DNA of 64,000 nt from contig CM041104.1 of NCBI GenBank assembly GCA_023079485.1, positions 807,676-871,675 on the forward strand, read 5' to 3'. A program made the position numbers and the translations under genes. This stretch comes from Archilochus colubris (lineage: Eukaryota > Chordata > Aves > Apodiformes > Trochilidae). Shown here piece after piece: positions 10,501-20,634 of the stretch; within the stretch, counting starts at the first letter, position 1; the number at the start of each line of letters is the position of its first letter. A model generated the notes under the pieces. The model worked only from the letters and a program-made list of their open reading frames with translations, did not search any database and was not told where the DNA came from.

Positions 10501-11769
10501 TACCATAAAACTGAAACTCCTGAGAATTTACCAAGGTGAAAATTGGATAGGGTGCCTGTAGCAGGAAGGATCCAGAGATCCCTGCCAGGTTCCAGGCACA
10601 CGATCAGCCCCAAGTTTTCCACCTTTCCAAGTCACAGACACAGAAGCTGCACTCCTTGGGAGGCTCAGAGATTCTTCCAGCTCTCCAGGCTGGCTGCAGG
10701 CAGGATGCACAGAGGGCTACTGAGCCCCACAGGCAGCTTGCCAGACAAAGCAGGTGAGGAAGAGCATTGCCAAGTCACCCCTCTCCCCTTTCTCAGCCTC
10801 AAAGCTCAAGAAATAAGCCCAGAGGAGGCCCTGGAGCTGCTGGGAGGGCTGGAGCAGCTCTGGAGCCAGGTTGAGAGTTGGGGGTGTTCAGCCTGGAGAA
10901 GAGAAGGGAGCAATGGGGAGACCTTAGAGCACCTTCCAGTGCCTGAAGGGGCTCCAGGAAAGCTGGGGAGGGACTTGGGACAAGGGCAGGGAGGGATGGG
11001 ATGAGGGGGAATAGTCCCAAGCTGAAAGAGGGGAGATTGAGATGAGATACTAGGGAGAAATCCTTTGTTGTGAGGGTGCTGAGCCCCTGTCCCAGGGTGC
11101 CCAGAGAAGCTGTGGCTGCCCCATCCCTGGCAGTGTTCCAGCCCAGGTTGGATGGGGCTTGGAGCACCCTGGGCTGTGGGAGGTGTCCCTGACCATGGCA
11201 GGGGTTGGGAGTAAATGCTCTTTAAGGTCCCTTCCAACCCAAACCATCCTATGATTCTATGATTTGAAAAGTTTGGGGATCCAAGAGTAATTCCTTACTA
11301 GATTTTACTGATTATGCCATTGCCTTTGCAGATTCTTGGGTGCTGCCACATTCTTCCCTGCAGATCATTTTCCAGTACTCTGTGCAGCCAGGTTTATCAT
11401 TGCCCAAACCCTGAGGCTCACTGGGTTTATCCTGGTGCTCACTCAGCATTTCCCAGGATCCAGCCCCCCACATCTCTATCACTTCTACTGCAGCTTTCAA
11501 GCCCAAAGCTCCCATGGTTTGCTTTGCACCTCTGCTTTCTTCTGACCCCTCCTCATTTAACTTTTCATACATTTTCATGGTTTTTCTCCTAGAAAAATGC
11601 TGAACTGAAGACTCCACCAAAGCCTCGTCCCACGCCAGCTGCTGACTGTGTGCCCAACTTCAAACCCTGCAAACCCCACCTGAGTTCCTGCTGTAGCTAC
11701 TGTGCTTTGTGCAAATGCAGAATTTTCCAGACCATCTGCCAATGCCTCCTGTTAAACCCAAAGTGCTAA
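7356..11769 (+). CDS. ASIP: Agouti signaling protein, whole coding span (3 exons)
   Basis: Secreted paracrine antagonist/inverse agonist of melanocortin receptors (MC1R on melanocytes). In birds and mammals it shifts pigment cells from eumelanin to pheomelanin. Exons 7356-7509, 9638-9699 and 11593-11769 join in frame (phases 1 and 0) to 130 residues. Visible in order: a hydrophobic signal peptide (residues 1 to about 22), an N-terminal segment with HMVIEEKTECNLPRSS, a basic middle (LTKRSQKVSRKEAENKKSAK), a proline-rich linker (PPKPRPTPAA, residues 80-89), and a C-terminal ten-cysteine agouti domain (C91-C130). The receptor-contact triplet, RFF in mammalian ASIP and AgRP, reads R115-I116-F117 here. 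No N-X-S/T glycosylation sequon is present, unlike mammals. An in-frame upstream ATG at 7335, also in good context, would add seven residues; I chose 7356 because the signal peptide then starts normally and the length matches the family. All splice sites are GT-AG. Intron 2 contains a CR1 copy. Confidence 0.96.
8725..8850 (+). mobile_element. CR1 LINE fragment, internal
   Basis: The text ctgaaggggctacaggaaagctggggg followed by ggcaagggcatg resembles the sense CR1 segment also seen at 10945-10990. It lies inside ASIP intron 1 and is short and degenerate. Confidence 0.55.
8930..9130. repeat. Imperfect AT-rich tandem repeats in ASIP intron 1
   Basis: Several AATAATGAGG-like units lie at about 8936-8970. 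Four to five copies of an ACAAATATTCA-like unit lie at about 9063-9126. Confidence 0.75.
9638..9699 (+). CDS. ASIP: ASIP coding exon 2
   Basis: A 62-base exon between acceptor cttctctttcaag and donor AAG|GTAGGT. It completes Asp52 and encodes the basic segment to Lys72. Small size and phase fit the conserved ASIP gene structure. Confidence 0.95.
10790..11263 (+). mobile_element. CR1 LINE 3' copy in ASIP intron 2
   Basis: Sense CR1 from a gttcagcctggagaagagaag segment to gtcccttccaacccaaaccatcctatgattctatga, with the diagnostic 3' repeat. It ends about 330 bases before ASIP exon 3, in the same orientation as the gene. Confidence 0.9.
11593..11769 (+). CDS. ASIP: ASIP coding exon 3 (cysteine-rich domain)
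   Basis: Acceptor tttttctcctag ends at 11592. The exon encodes residues 73-130 and the TAA stop at 11767-11769. All ten cysteines of the agouti knot are here (91, 98, 105, 106, 109, 112, 114, 121, 123, 130). Confidence 0.97.
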   Translation, partial: KNAELKTPPKPRPTPAADCVPNFKPCKPHLSSCCSYCALCKCRIFQTICQCLLLNPKC

Positions 11770-12670
11770 ACTGGGGACACCATAAGGCTCTGGTCTGCAC
11801 CAGCTTCTCAAGTCTGTATTTCAAACTGGGTCTACTGGAGCCAAGAGCTGTGAAGCTGGCAGCTTGGATTTGCCCTTCTTAAAACTAAACAGACAATGGG
11901 TTTTTTTAATGTGTTTAATACTATCATAAATGGGATTTTTTTCCAGAAGCAGACAGCCAGGGAGATTGCTATGGAACAGGTATTTTAGCAAAATCTTGAC
12001 CTTTGTTTTTGAGAAGATTTCTGGGTCCTTGTAAGTTTGGGGTTTCTTGTTTGTTTGGGCCTTGGGTTTCTATGGGGGTTTTTTGAAAGGTTGTATTCTA
12101 ACCTTTTGGTTTTTTTTTAAAGATCAGACACAGTGCTGTCCTACCAGCACCACAAAACCTGCCCCAGTGGCACACAAACAGCCACACTAAACCAGGATGG
12201 GTTAATCCAGTGAGGGACCAAAGCCTGGGTTTATCCACAAGGACAGCACAGCCCAAATATCATGCTGAAAATGCAGGTTCCAAGGTTAACTCCCTTTCAC
12301 ATATTCAGGAACAATCAGGATGAGAATTTGTATTGGTTATTCTACCTGAAAAGACAGACCCAAAACAGGAACATGGGTTTTTTATCATACCCAGCTCAGC
12401 ATCTGGACATCCACCTCCAGGATTTTTTGGGCATTCTACCAGTAACCAGTATCTCCAAGACATATAACATGCAAGTGCATTTGAAACAGGAATATATCTG
12501 TGCCTCATGACTTAAAAATCAGATTATTTTTCTTTTCCAGCTGTATCTATAGGAACAGAGTCCTCAGCCCTTCCTCTCCTGCTGCCAAGGACACAGGGTA
12601 TTTAACTTTAACAAACTTTAAGGGCTTTAAGAGAGGAAGGAAAGATCAATAAAGAGATGAATGTGCATCC
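11770..12670 (+). other. ASIP: Probable ASIP 3' untranslated region
   Basis: Sequence following the ASIP stop up to the first canonical AATAAA at 12648-12653. No transcript evidence is available, so the extent is inferred. Confidence 0.45.
12648..12653 (+). terminator. Candidate ASIP polyadenylation signal AATAAA
   Basis: First AATAAA on the plus strand after the ASIP stop, within a moderately AT-rich stretch. Confidence 0.45.
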
Positions 12671-13955
12671 CATATTTACATCCTGAAGGGAACCATTACA
12701 ACCAATCCATTGCTCTTTCTTTGCCCATTCTTACTATGGGCAACCTCCAGCACCTACCCCAGGTGTGCATCTCTGGGGCAATCTCCATAGCAACAGGGGC
12801 AAAACCAATCATCAACCACTGCACCAACCCTTAAGGTTCAGAAAGTATGGATGAAGCTCAGGGCAGCAGCAAACAGGTGTCTAGAAGGCATCTTCCTCTT
12901 GCTCTTCAAGCTCTTTGCTTCAACCCTGAGTTATCCAAGAAAATTCCTTCTTGGTTAAACTGCAGGAGAGATGTGGGAGGACACAGGAGAGCAGGGAGAG
13001 CTGTCCCAGACTCTGAGGAGTCTTCCTCTGCTTTTTACCTCCTCTGCACTCTCTCTGCAGTGTTCCCTGCCCCTGTACTCTGCCCCTTTCTGCATCCCTC
13101 TCCTGGTTGGATCATTTTCCCCTTCTCCCACTGCTCTTGCCCATCACCTGCAGTCCCAGGGCCAACCCCACATCTGGGTAACTGCACCCCTCTCCCTAAC
13201 ACTGCTCTTTTGCTTTCACATTTAGATATTTTTTAACCATGAAATTTTGATCCCACTCCTGATTTTTCTAATGCTCTGTGCAGGCCTCATTGAGAGGAAT
13301 CTTTAGAAAAATCCTTATTGATTTATTACTAAGTACAGCTGAGGATTACAAAAATGATCCAGATGACACCCTAAAAGGGGCTCAAGTCATATGAACTTTT
13401 TTCTTCTGACAATAAATCCAAAGCCCAGAGCTCAAAACATAGCTCAGATGTTGACAGAAATGTTTGTTTGCTGAGGGACAGATACAGATATCAGAGATTA
13501 ACCTAAGAAAGGGCCAAATGATGACAAGATGTCATTGTATTCCTTATCTAAAATTCATCAGCTGTCATGTATAATGCAAGCTTGAGTGCATTTAAATGTA
13601 TGTAAACATATCTTTAATCAGATATTCTGGCTCAGAAATATGTAAGTCATTCACTTACAATAAAAAGAAGATGAGAAGGAAAGATGAGAAAATACAAGGG
13701 CCTTAGGAAATAGAATTTGGCCCTTTCTTTTGCTAGGTAAAGATGTAGGATCCCATCCCGTTGTTTCAAAATCCTCATAACTATAAGAAATTGTCCTTGG
13801 TTGATACTCAAACCAAATGAATAACCACACAAATTCTTATATAGAAATATTATACTTTTCTTACCAGAATGTCCAGCTGGTCAGAAAAATGATATTTTGC
13901 CAGGGTGGAGAGGAAGAGAGGAAAGGGAAGGAAGGGGAGACAGAAATCAAGCAGA
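12671..13955. other. Intergenic, no gene recognised
   Basis: Unique-looking sequence between the ASIP 3' end and the next CR1 pair. No repeat or gene that I can name. Confidence 0.4.
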
Positions 13956-14430
13956 AAGCTGTTCTCAACCCTTGCAGAGCCACAGATGGGCTGAAGGCTG
14001 CAGGGACCTCTGGAAGTCACTTGGTCCCCTTGAGCTGGGTGCCTGACCCTCTGTACTGGGGAGCCCTGAACTGGACCCAGCACTGCACTGGTGCTGGGCA
14101 GAGGAGGGGATCAGTCCTGAGTCCCCTGCCAGCCCTGCTCCCAGCACAGCCCAAGCTCACTGCAAGCTCCCATTGCTGCCTCACAGCTCACTCCATCCTC
14201 ACTCCATCCTCACCTCTTCCCAGATGGGTGGGAATGTGCTGATTCCCGAGGTTGTCCCCCCCCCAGGTGCAGGACTTTGCACTTCTCCTGCATCGGGTTC
14301 CCGGCAGGAATTGCCCCAGGTCCCTCTGGATGGCAGCAGAACCCTCTGGCACATCAGCCCCTGCTCCCAGTTCTGTGACTTCCCGTGGGTTCCCAGCATC
14401 CAGCTCCTTATGGAAGATGTTATCCCGGGC
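13956..14430 (-). mobile_element. CR1 LINE fragment (two degenerate parts)
   Basis: The region ggctgcagggacctctggaagtc near 13995 resembles a reversed CR1 3' end. The ccccaggtgcaggactttgcac and gtccctctggatggcagc blocks at 14270-14340 are reversed internal CR1 coding sequence. Boundaries are rough. Confidence 0.6.
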
Positions 14431-14439
14431 TTAGATGAA

Positions 14440-14778
14440 TGGGAAGTGCTAAAGGGGAATCTGCAGGGGCTCCAGGAAGGCTGAGAGGGAATGTGTGCAA
14501 GGGCCTGGAGTGATGGGCTGAGGGGCAATGGCTTTAAATTAGAGAGGAGCAGATCTGGATTGGATGTTAGGAACAAGTTCTGTGCCATGAGGGCAGTGGA
14601 ACAATGGCACAGGGTGCCCAGGGAGGGGGTTGAGGCCTCATCCCTGGAGATGTTCAAGGTGAGGCTTGAGGAGGCTCTGAGCACCCTGATCTGGGTGAGG
14701 GTGTCCCTGATACTGCAGGGCTTGGACTGGGGGACCTGGAGAGGTCCCTTCCAACCCAAATCATTCTGTGATTCTATG
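14440..14778 (+). mobile_element. CR1 LINE 3' copy
   Basis: Sense CR1 from ggggctccaggaaggctgag through gttcaaggtgaggcttgagg to gtcccttccaacccaaatcattctgtgattctatgc, the 3' repeat. Confidence 0.88.
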
Positions 14779-16834
14779 CTGAAACCCACAAGAAGGATCC
14801 AGAGACATGGAAGCCCATCCAGCAGAGTACAGGATGGATGATGTGCCAAGGCAATGAAGAAAGAAAAAACTTCACCCATGACAATGAGGAGAGAGGTTTT
14901 GCAACACATACACACGTATTTTTAATATAGCATTTATATGTAGTGCATTTTTACAAATTTGATTTACTAACAAGCCTTTTGTTTTGTAACTGGCATTGGT
15001 TAGAAAGTAGTTCTGCTTTCTTTGCCACTCCTCTTATCACACCAAAGAATATATATTTAATCAAGTAGTCTGAAATCTGTTATTAGCCTTAGTGACTGGG
15101 TAAAGATCACAGTGCATGAGGTATTGATAAGATTACAGCCATCAGGAAACCATGGACACTTGTGCTAATTCTTATCACTGAGCTGTGAACAGAGGGCACA
15201 GCTCAGAGTCAGTCCTGCAGCATCAGGACGTGGGGGTTCCTGGTGCAGGCTCAGGACTGACAGCCCCAGCAGCTGGAATTGCAGAAGCTGCAGGCTGCAA
15301 GCTGTGAGCTTTCCCCCAGCTACATTTCCCTCTGGACTAGAGGTTGTTTGCTTCCCAGTAGCTGTGTTCTGCATTTGGTAGGAGCATCACACCCACTGAT
15401 GGCTCAGTCTGGGAGCACGAGAAGCTCAGCCCAGGGATGGAGAAGCTGCAACCCAGCAGGATGAGAGGAAACAGCCTGCCAGAGACAGAGGAGGAACCCA
15501 AAAAGGTTTTAGGAGACCCCAGACCAGAAATCACCATCAGACCAAAGAAAGGCTTGTGAAGAGCAGGAGGGGGGGTGCAGACTCACCAGGGTGTAATTGT
15601 ACAGAGATTTCTTTGTCTGGGGGCCCTCTCTGGAGACATCCAGCTTGGGCTGGTTTATTTTTTTTTCCAGCTGTGCCACCTGAATAAATTATTTTTTTAA
15701 AGATTCAATGCCTGAGATTCTGCTATGGGGAGCTCAGGGTGGAGGCTGAAGGAAGATGAAGTGCAGGGGCTGAAGGGCCCCCATGCAGCCCCATGGGGAC
15801 AAAGCCTTGCTGGCACCTGTGGAACTCCTCAGAGGATGTGTGAACACTTGGGCAGCTTCTACTCTGCTAACTCAGACTCAGTCTGAGCAGATATTTCTGT
15901 TGAGGAGCAGTTTGTGAGGGTAAGAGATCTCTCAGGGTCCTCTCTGAAACATCCCCAGCACACAGAGGACGTCACACACCCATGTTCGAGACTATTTAAG
16001 TTTTGGTTGTCACAAACCAAAATGTCTTCACTGGAAACTTAAACTCAAGCCCAGACCCAGTCATGCTCCAGGGCTATCACTTTGCTTCTACAGACTAATG
16101 CAAATTTAACCCTAATTACAGCCTGGTAGGATTCAGCACAAAGAAATCACTCTTGGCTTTTCTGAATATTGCCCTTCTTGTGGGAATTTAAAACAGACAC
16201 TGAATTTCCCATCCAAAGTCCTGACTTGATTACTTACTGTCACACTTAAAGACCATAAACATCCAAGTTTATCCTGATGGATAAAACAAACAGCAGAACT
16301 GACATCTCAATGATTGTACCAAACAACTCAGCTTTCCAAGCTTAACTATTGAAAGTCTCTGGGAGACCCCAGAAGGAAAACCAACAACATTCCATGTCAG
16401 CCATTAGGATCTTCTCAGGGCAGGGAAGGTTTGTTGGATGGCAGAAAAGCTTTTCCCAAGTTCTGTAGGTGAGTCAACAATATCTGTGATGCTGCTTTGG
16501 CTGAGGGTGATGAAAGATTCAATAAAGTCCCTTTGAGATGCAGAGATAATGTTCATTTCATGATGAAATTAGTTATAGGAGAACCAGATGGAGACTTGTA
16601 TAACCAGAGGAGCCAAAGAGGAACTTCCCATGCCCAAAGCTGCTGGTCCTGTGGGAGCTCTGGTTTACAGTGCAAAAACTGCATCCTCTGAGTCCTGCAG
16701 CAAACGTGCTGCTCAGGGTGCTGTGGGACACCCACCCCTGAGATCCTGAGGTCACTGCTGGTGCTGCTGTAGGTGTTGGTGACATCCAAGCATAACATCT
16801 TCAATTGGAGCTGAATTCAAACTGCAGTTCCTGT
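14779..16834. other. Intergenic, no gene recognised
   Basis: Unique-looking sequence. Two AT-rich poly(T) stretches near 15657-15705 flank a gaataaatta; this could be a decayed retroposon end but I cannot assign it. Confidence 0.35.
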
Positions 16835-16906
16835 CCATGCAGGGAGCTCAGAACTAGGTGATCTCTAAAGTCCCTTCCAACCCAAACCATTCTATGCTTC
16901 TATGAT
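16835..16906 (+). mobile_element. CR1 LINE 3' tail
   Basis: The text gtgatctctaaagtcccttccaacccaaaccattctatgcttctatg is the last part of a sense CR1 with its 3' repeat. Confidence 0.8.
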
Positions 16907-17451
16907 TTTATGAATTAGACCATTCCTTGGCAAGAAGAATGACTCTCTAAACACCAAAAAGACCAAACTTTACATTTCTTCACACCCAGCATCCTATTTA
17001 GCTCAGAGAGACACAATTTTGGGCTGCAGAATCAAGGCTGAAAAGGAAAATAATTGAACCCAGACTCTCCTAATAATCACATGAGAAGTTTACATTTTTT
17101 CCTGCCTACTCCTAACCTCTGAACTCTTGCCCTCCTAAAGAGCCTTCTCCAGGCAGGAATCTCCAGCAGACAGAAGGCACAGAAGGGGGGATGAGCTGCT
17201 ATGGCCACTGCATTGCAAAATCCCAATTGGCACTGTAATGCCTGGGACAGATTGGTCAGAGCCAACTCATCCCCAAGACTGGAAGTGCACCACAGTGACT
17301 CATTTCCAAACAGAAATAAAATCTTAGCTTTTTTTTTGTACATTTAGTAGTTGAAAAGACATCATTTCTTCCTACATCAGATGGAAACCACTCCAAAAAA
17401 ACCCAACACCACTGGAAAGAGGACGTGCTTTTGTGGGATGGTGGTTTTTCT
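16907..17451. other. Intergenic, no gene recognised
   Basis: Nothing recognisable between two CR1 tails. Confidence 0.4.
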
Positions 17452-17520
17452 CTGGGTTGATGGTTGGATGCAGTGATCTTTGAGGTCTTTTCCTACTGTC
17501 ACAGTTGTGTGATGAGACAA
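17452..17520 (+). mobile_element. Degenerate CR1 3' tail
   Basis: The text gggttgatggttggatgcagtgatctttgaggtcttttcc resembles an older CR1 tail; the terminal repeat has decayed. Confidence 0.5.
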
Positions 17521-17924
17521 AGTCCCATGTCACCTCTAATGGGCACACCACCAACACTGCTCCAGCTCTCATTTTCCCAGGATCCCAGCTCCATTGGGAG
17601 CATTTTTAAATGGCATCATCAGGTCCCATCAGTGCAGGGACAGCACAGAGGACAGGAACACACATGGCAAACCTGGGATGCATTTCCTCACTCTTGGTAG
17701 CTCCTTAAGACTGCAAAATGGAAGCAGCATCTTGTGGCTCCTCACCCAAGTCAGTTCCATAGCTATAGGAGCTGTTGTAACATCCCAGGAACTCATAACG
17801 TGCTTAACACCATTCCTGAACATAAGAAGACAACACCTGCTCCAGATCAGAGATCCTGAGATGTTCTGCTGAAAACTTCTTTAACAACATTCTCACTTTC
17901 CTCAGGTCCAGCAACTCATTGAGG
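17521..17924. other. Intergenic, no feature recognised
   Basis: Unique-looking sequence up to the CR1 copy that carries the solo LTR. Confidence 0.35.
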
Positions 17925-19500
17925 GTCACAGAATTACAGAAAGTCAGGGGTTGGAAGGGACCTGTCAGGGTTTAACACAGGCCCAGCAATTAAACCGAAT
18001 AACAGACACTCTCTATTAATGTCTCTCTCCTCCTTGATAAAGAAAGGAGAGAGAATAAGGGAGAGAGACTGATGGGTTGGAAACTAAACTACACAACTTT
18101 AATAAAACAGTAATGATAAATAGGAAAAATTACTAAATCTATACAAATATACAGGAAAATGGAAACCACATTCCTCCCCCCTCTCCCCCAATAACTCTCA
18201 CCCAATAACGTCACCACCGAGGCTGCAGGGCAGCCCTGGGAAAGTCCAGGCTGGACTCCTGGAGTCGGCAGCAGTTGGAAGCTGGAGGCAGGAACACACA
18301 GATATGGGCTGGCACGGATCAGGAGCACAGGCAGACGAACGGACGGGATCCTTCCAGGATGCCGGGTGAAGGGAAGCAGGAAATCAGGAAAACCCGAAGT
18401 CTGGAAATCCAGAAATCTGGCTCAGCCCTCGTGATGCCTCAAATTTATACTGAGTGTGACGTATATGGGATGGAATCCTCTGTTTGGTCAATTCTGGCAT
18501 CTATCTTGTGTGTTCCTCCCCAAAGGAGGGCTCAGGTGGGACCTCTGTATCCTCCTGGACAGTAAAATGTTTTCCTCAGAGCTGAGCAGTGTCCTTGGCT
18601 CTGCACACCAGTCTCTAGCAGTAACTATAAACATCAAGTGTTATCAATCCTACAAGCATACACTGTCTGAGAAACTTGCTAATTTCATCAAGTGCAAATA
18701 CTTAAAGAGACTTAGCTAAAAGCAAAAGTACAAGACAGAAAATCACCTTTAACCTGGCCCAAACCAGGACAGGACCTCAAAAGATCCAAACCCTTTCCAG
18801 AGCAGGGTCCCCTCCAGCAGTCCCACAGAACACATCCAGGTGGGATTTGAATGTCTCCAGGGAAGGAGACTCCACACCCTCCCTGGGCAGCTGTGCTGGG
18901 CTCTGTCACCCTCACAGGGGAAAAAACTCTTCTAATATTTGTACTGAGCAGCCTGTGCTCCAGTTTATAACCATGGCCACTTGTTGATCAGCCCTGATAA
19001 GAGTTTCACTCCATCCTCCTGGCACTCACCCTTTCCATATTCACAACATTCCTGAGCTCACCCCTCCTCCTCTCCAAGCTGCAGAGCCCCTCAGCTCCCT
19101 CAGCCTTTCCTCACCAGGAGATGTTCCACTCCATCATCTCTGTGCCTCTGCTCTGGGCTCTCATCAGTTCCCTGTCCTTCTGGAACTGAGGGGCCCAGAA
19201 CTGGACACAGTACTCCAGATGTGGCCTCACACAGAGCAGAGGGGGAGCAGAAGCTCTCCTGACCCCTCCTGATGCCCCCCAGGAGCCATTGGGCTCCTTG
19301 GCCTCCAGGACACCTCTTTGGCTCGTGGTCCCCCTCCCATCCTCCAGCACCCCCAGGGCCCTTTCCCCTGTGCTGCTCTCCCCCAGCTCAGTCCCCATCC
19401 TGTCCTGCTACCTGGGGTTGTTCTTTTCCAGATCCTTGTCCTTTTAATACATTAATTTTGTCCCTGCCCAGCTCTCCAGAATCCTGGAGCTTACAGCACT
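17925..19500 (-). mobile_element. CR1 LINE copy split by a solo LTR
   Basis: Reversed CR1: 3' end at about 17928-17962 (tcacagaattacagaaagtcaggggttggaagggacc). It resumes after the LTR at 18772 (ggacctcaaaagatccaa) and continues through aacacatccaggtgggatttg and agaactggacacagtactcc to about 19495. Removing the LTR and one copy of the GGACC duplication leaves an uninterrupted CR1, which shows that the LTR came later. Confidence 0.9.
17963..18771 (-). mobile_element. Solo LTR of an avian endogenous retrovirus (copy 1)
   Basis: An 809-bp block bounded by TG...CA (plus strand TGTCAGGG ... CCAGGACA) and flanked by perfect 5-bp target duplications GGACC at 17958-17962 and 18772-18776. On the minus strand it has a CRE-like TACGTCA (18458-18464), TATAAAT (18443-18449) and an ATTAAA polyadenylation variant (18098-18103). 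No internal retroviral sequence adjoins it, so it is a solo LTR left by LTR-LTR recombination. The same family occurs at 35420-36221 on the opposite strand. A 5-bp duplication fits ERVL or some ERV1 families rather than ERVK, which normally gives 6 bp. Confidence 0.92.
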
Positions 19501-19628
19501 GTTGATTGTAGAGGATTTGGTGCATTTTTTCCCCCTTCCCCATCAAATGACCCTTATCTGACAGCTCAGACACCCAAATACCAGGCTGGCATGCCAGGCT
19601 AGCTGAGGTTTTTCTGGACCTCCAGGAT

Positions 19629-19700
19629 TAACACATACATACATACATATATTTCTTACATCTATATTTCTTACATCTATATATTATATATATTTAGTTA
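19629..19700. repeat. AT-rich simple repeat
   Basis: Several ACAT units, then two copies of atatttcttacatctat, then a TATATA run. Confidence 0.8.
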
Positions 19701-19746
19701 TATTTGAATCAGTGAAGAAGCAGGACATGAAAATTTGACCTCCCTC

Positions 19747-19850
19747 TTTTTTTTTCTTTTTTGTTTTTTTGGGTTTTTGGGGTTTTTTTGGGTTTTGTGG
19801 TTTTTTGGTTTGGGTTTTTTTTTTGGGGGGGGGGTTGTTCTTTTTTTCTG
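19747..19850. repeat. T/G-rich low-complexity tract
   Basis: Runs of T alternate with GGG/GGGG runs and end in a run of G. A mirror A/C-rich tract lies 1.1 kb away at 20950-21075. Confidence 0.85.
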
Positions 19851-20403
19851 GTCCCTTCTGGTAACTGCCTTGCACAACTGGAGCAGTTCTGCAGCACCAG
19901 CTGGAGTGCTCAGTCCCAGCTTAGATACAGGATCAGGAACACCCAGAGCAAGGCTGGCAGACATGACATGGGACCTGCAGAATGTCCCCATCTGGAGCAG
20001 CAGCACAGGACCAGAGCCACACCAGGCTGCCCTAAGGAGCAATCCATCACTCCCCAAATACCCTGCTCAAAACTGTGGTGCCTGCAGATTACGTTCCGAG
20101 ATAGCACAAAGGTTTTTCTGGCAAGCTTCTCAGATGATATGCAGGTGGTCAACACATGGCTAAGTCCCTCTCCCATCTCTTCCAGAAGAAAAAGGAGGCA
20201 TCAGTCATTTCTGCAAGATTTTTCAGTGAAACGAAGAAACCAATCCCATTACACATGCACATGTATTCCTATTGAGGAAATCCTTTGAAATTAAATCCTA
20301 AATTGAAATATAGGAGCCCTAAAATAGCCGTAAGAGTGTCACAACACAACTCACATGTGGCAATCATTTCATACACATAAAAGCAGGAAAAGTTGGTCTT
20401 AAG

Positions 20404-20634
20404 TTCTCCCAGGGGAGGTTTAGGTTGGATATTAGGAGAAATTGTTTGCAGAGAGGGTGATCAGGCATTGGGATGGGCTGCCCAGGGAGGGGGGGGATTC
20501 TCCATCCCTGGAGGTTTTTAAGCAGAGACTGAATGTGGCACTGAGTGCCATGGGCTGGGAACCACGGGGGGAGTGGATCAAGGGTTGGACTTGGGGGTCT
20601 CAGAGGCCCTTTCCAACCCAGATGGTTCTGTGAA
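20404..20634 (+). mobile_element. CR1 LINE 3' fragment
   Basis: Sense CR1: ggggaggtttaggttggata, gggctgcccagggagggg, and an ending ggccctttccaacccagatggttctgtga. Confidence 0.87.

Larger units (their letters stand above)
19501..20403. other. Intergenic with low-complexity tracts
   Basis: Contains the AT-rich and T/G-rich tracts listed separately; no gene. Confidence 0.4.

Noticed and set aside
14199..14915. A 238-codon minus-strand open frame
   Set aside because: It runs through two CR1 copies of opposite orientation; the translation is CR1-derived and antisense text.
19629..19700. A telomere- or centromere-type satellite
   Set aside because: The ACAT/TATATA units are an ordinary microsatellite and no TTAGGG array is present.
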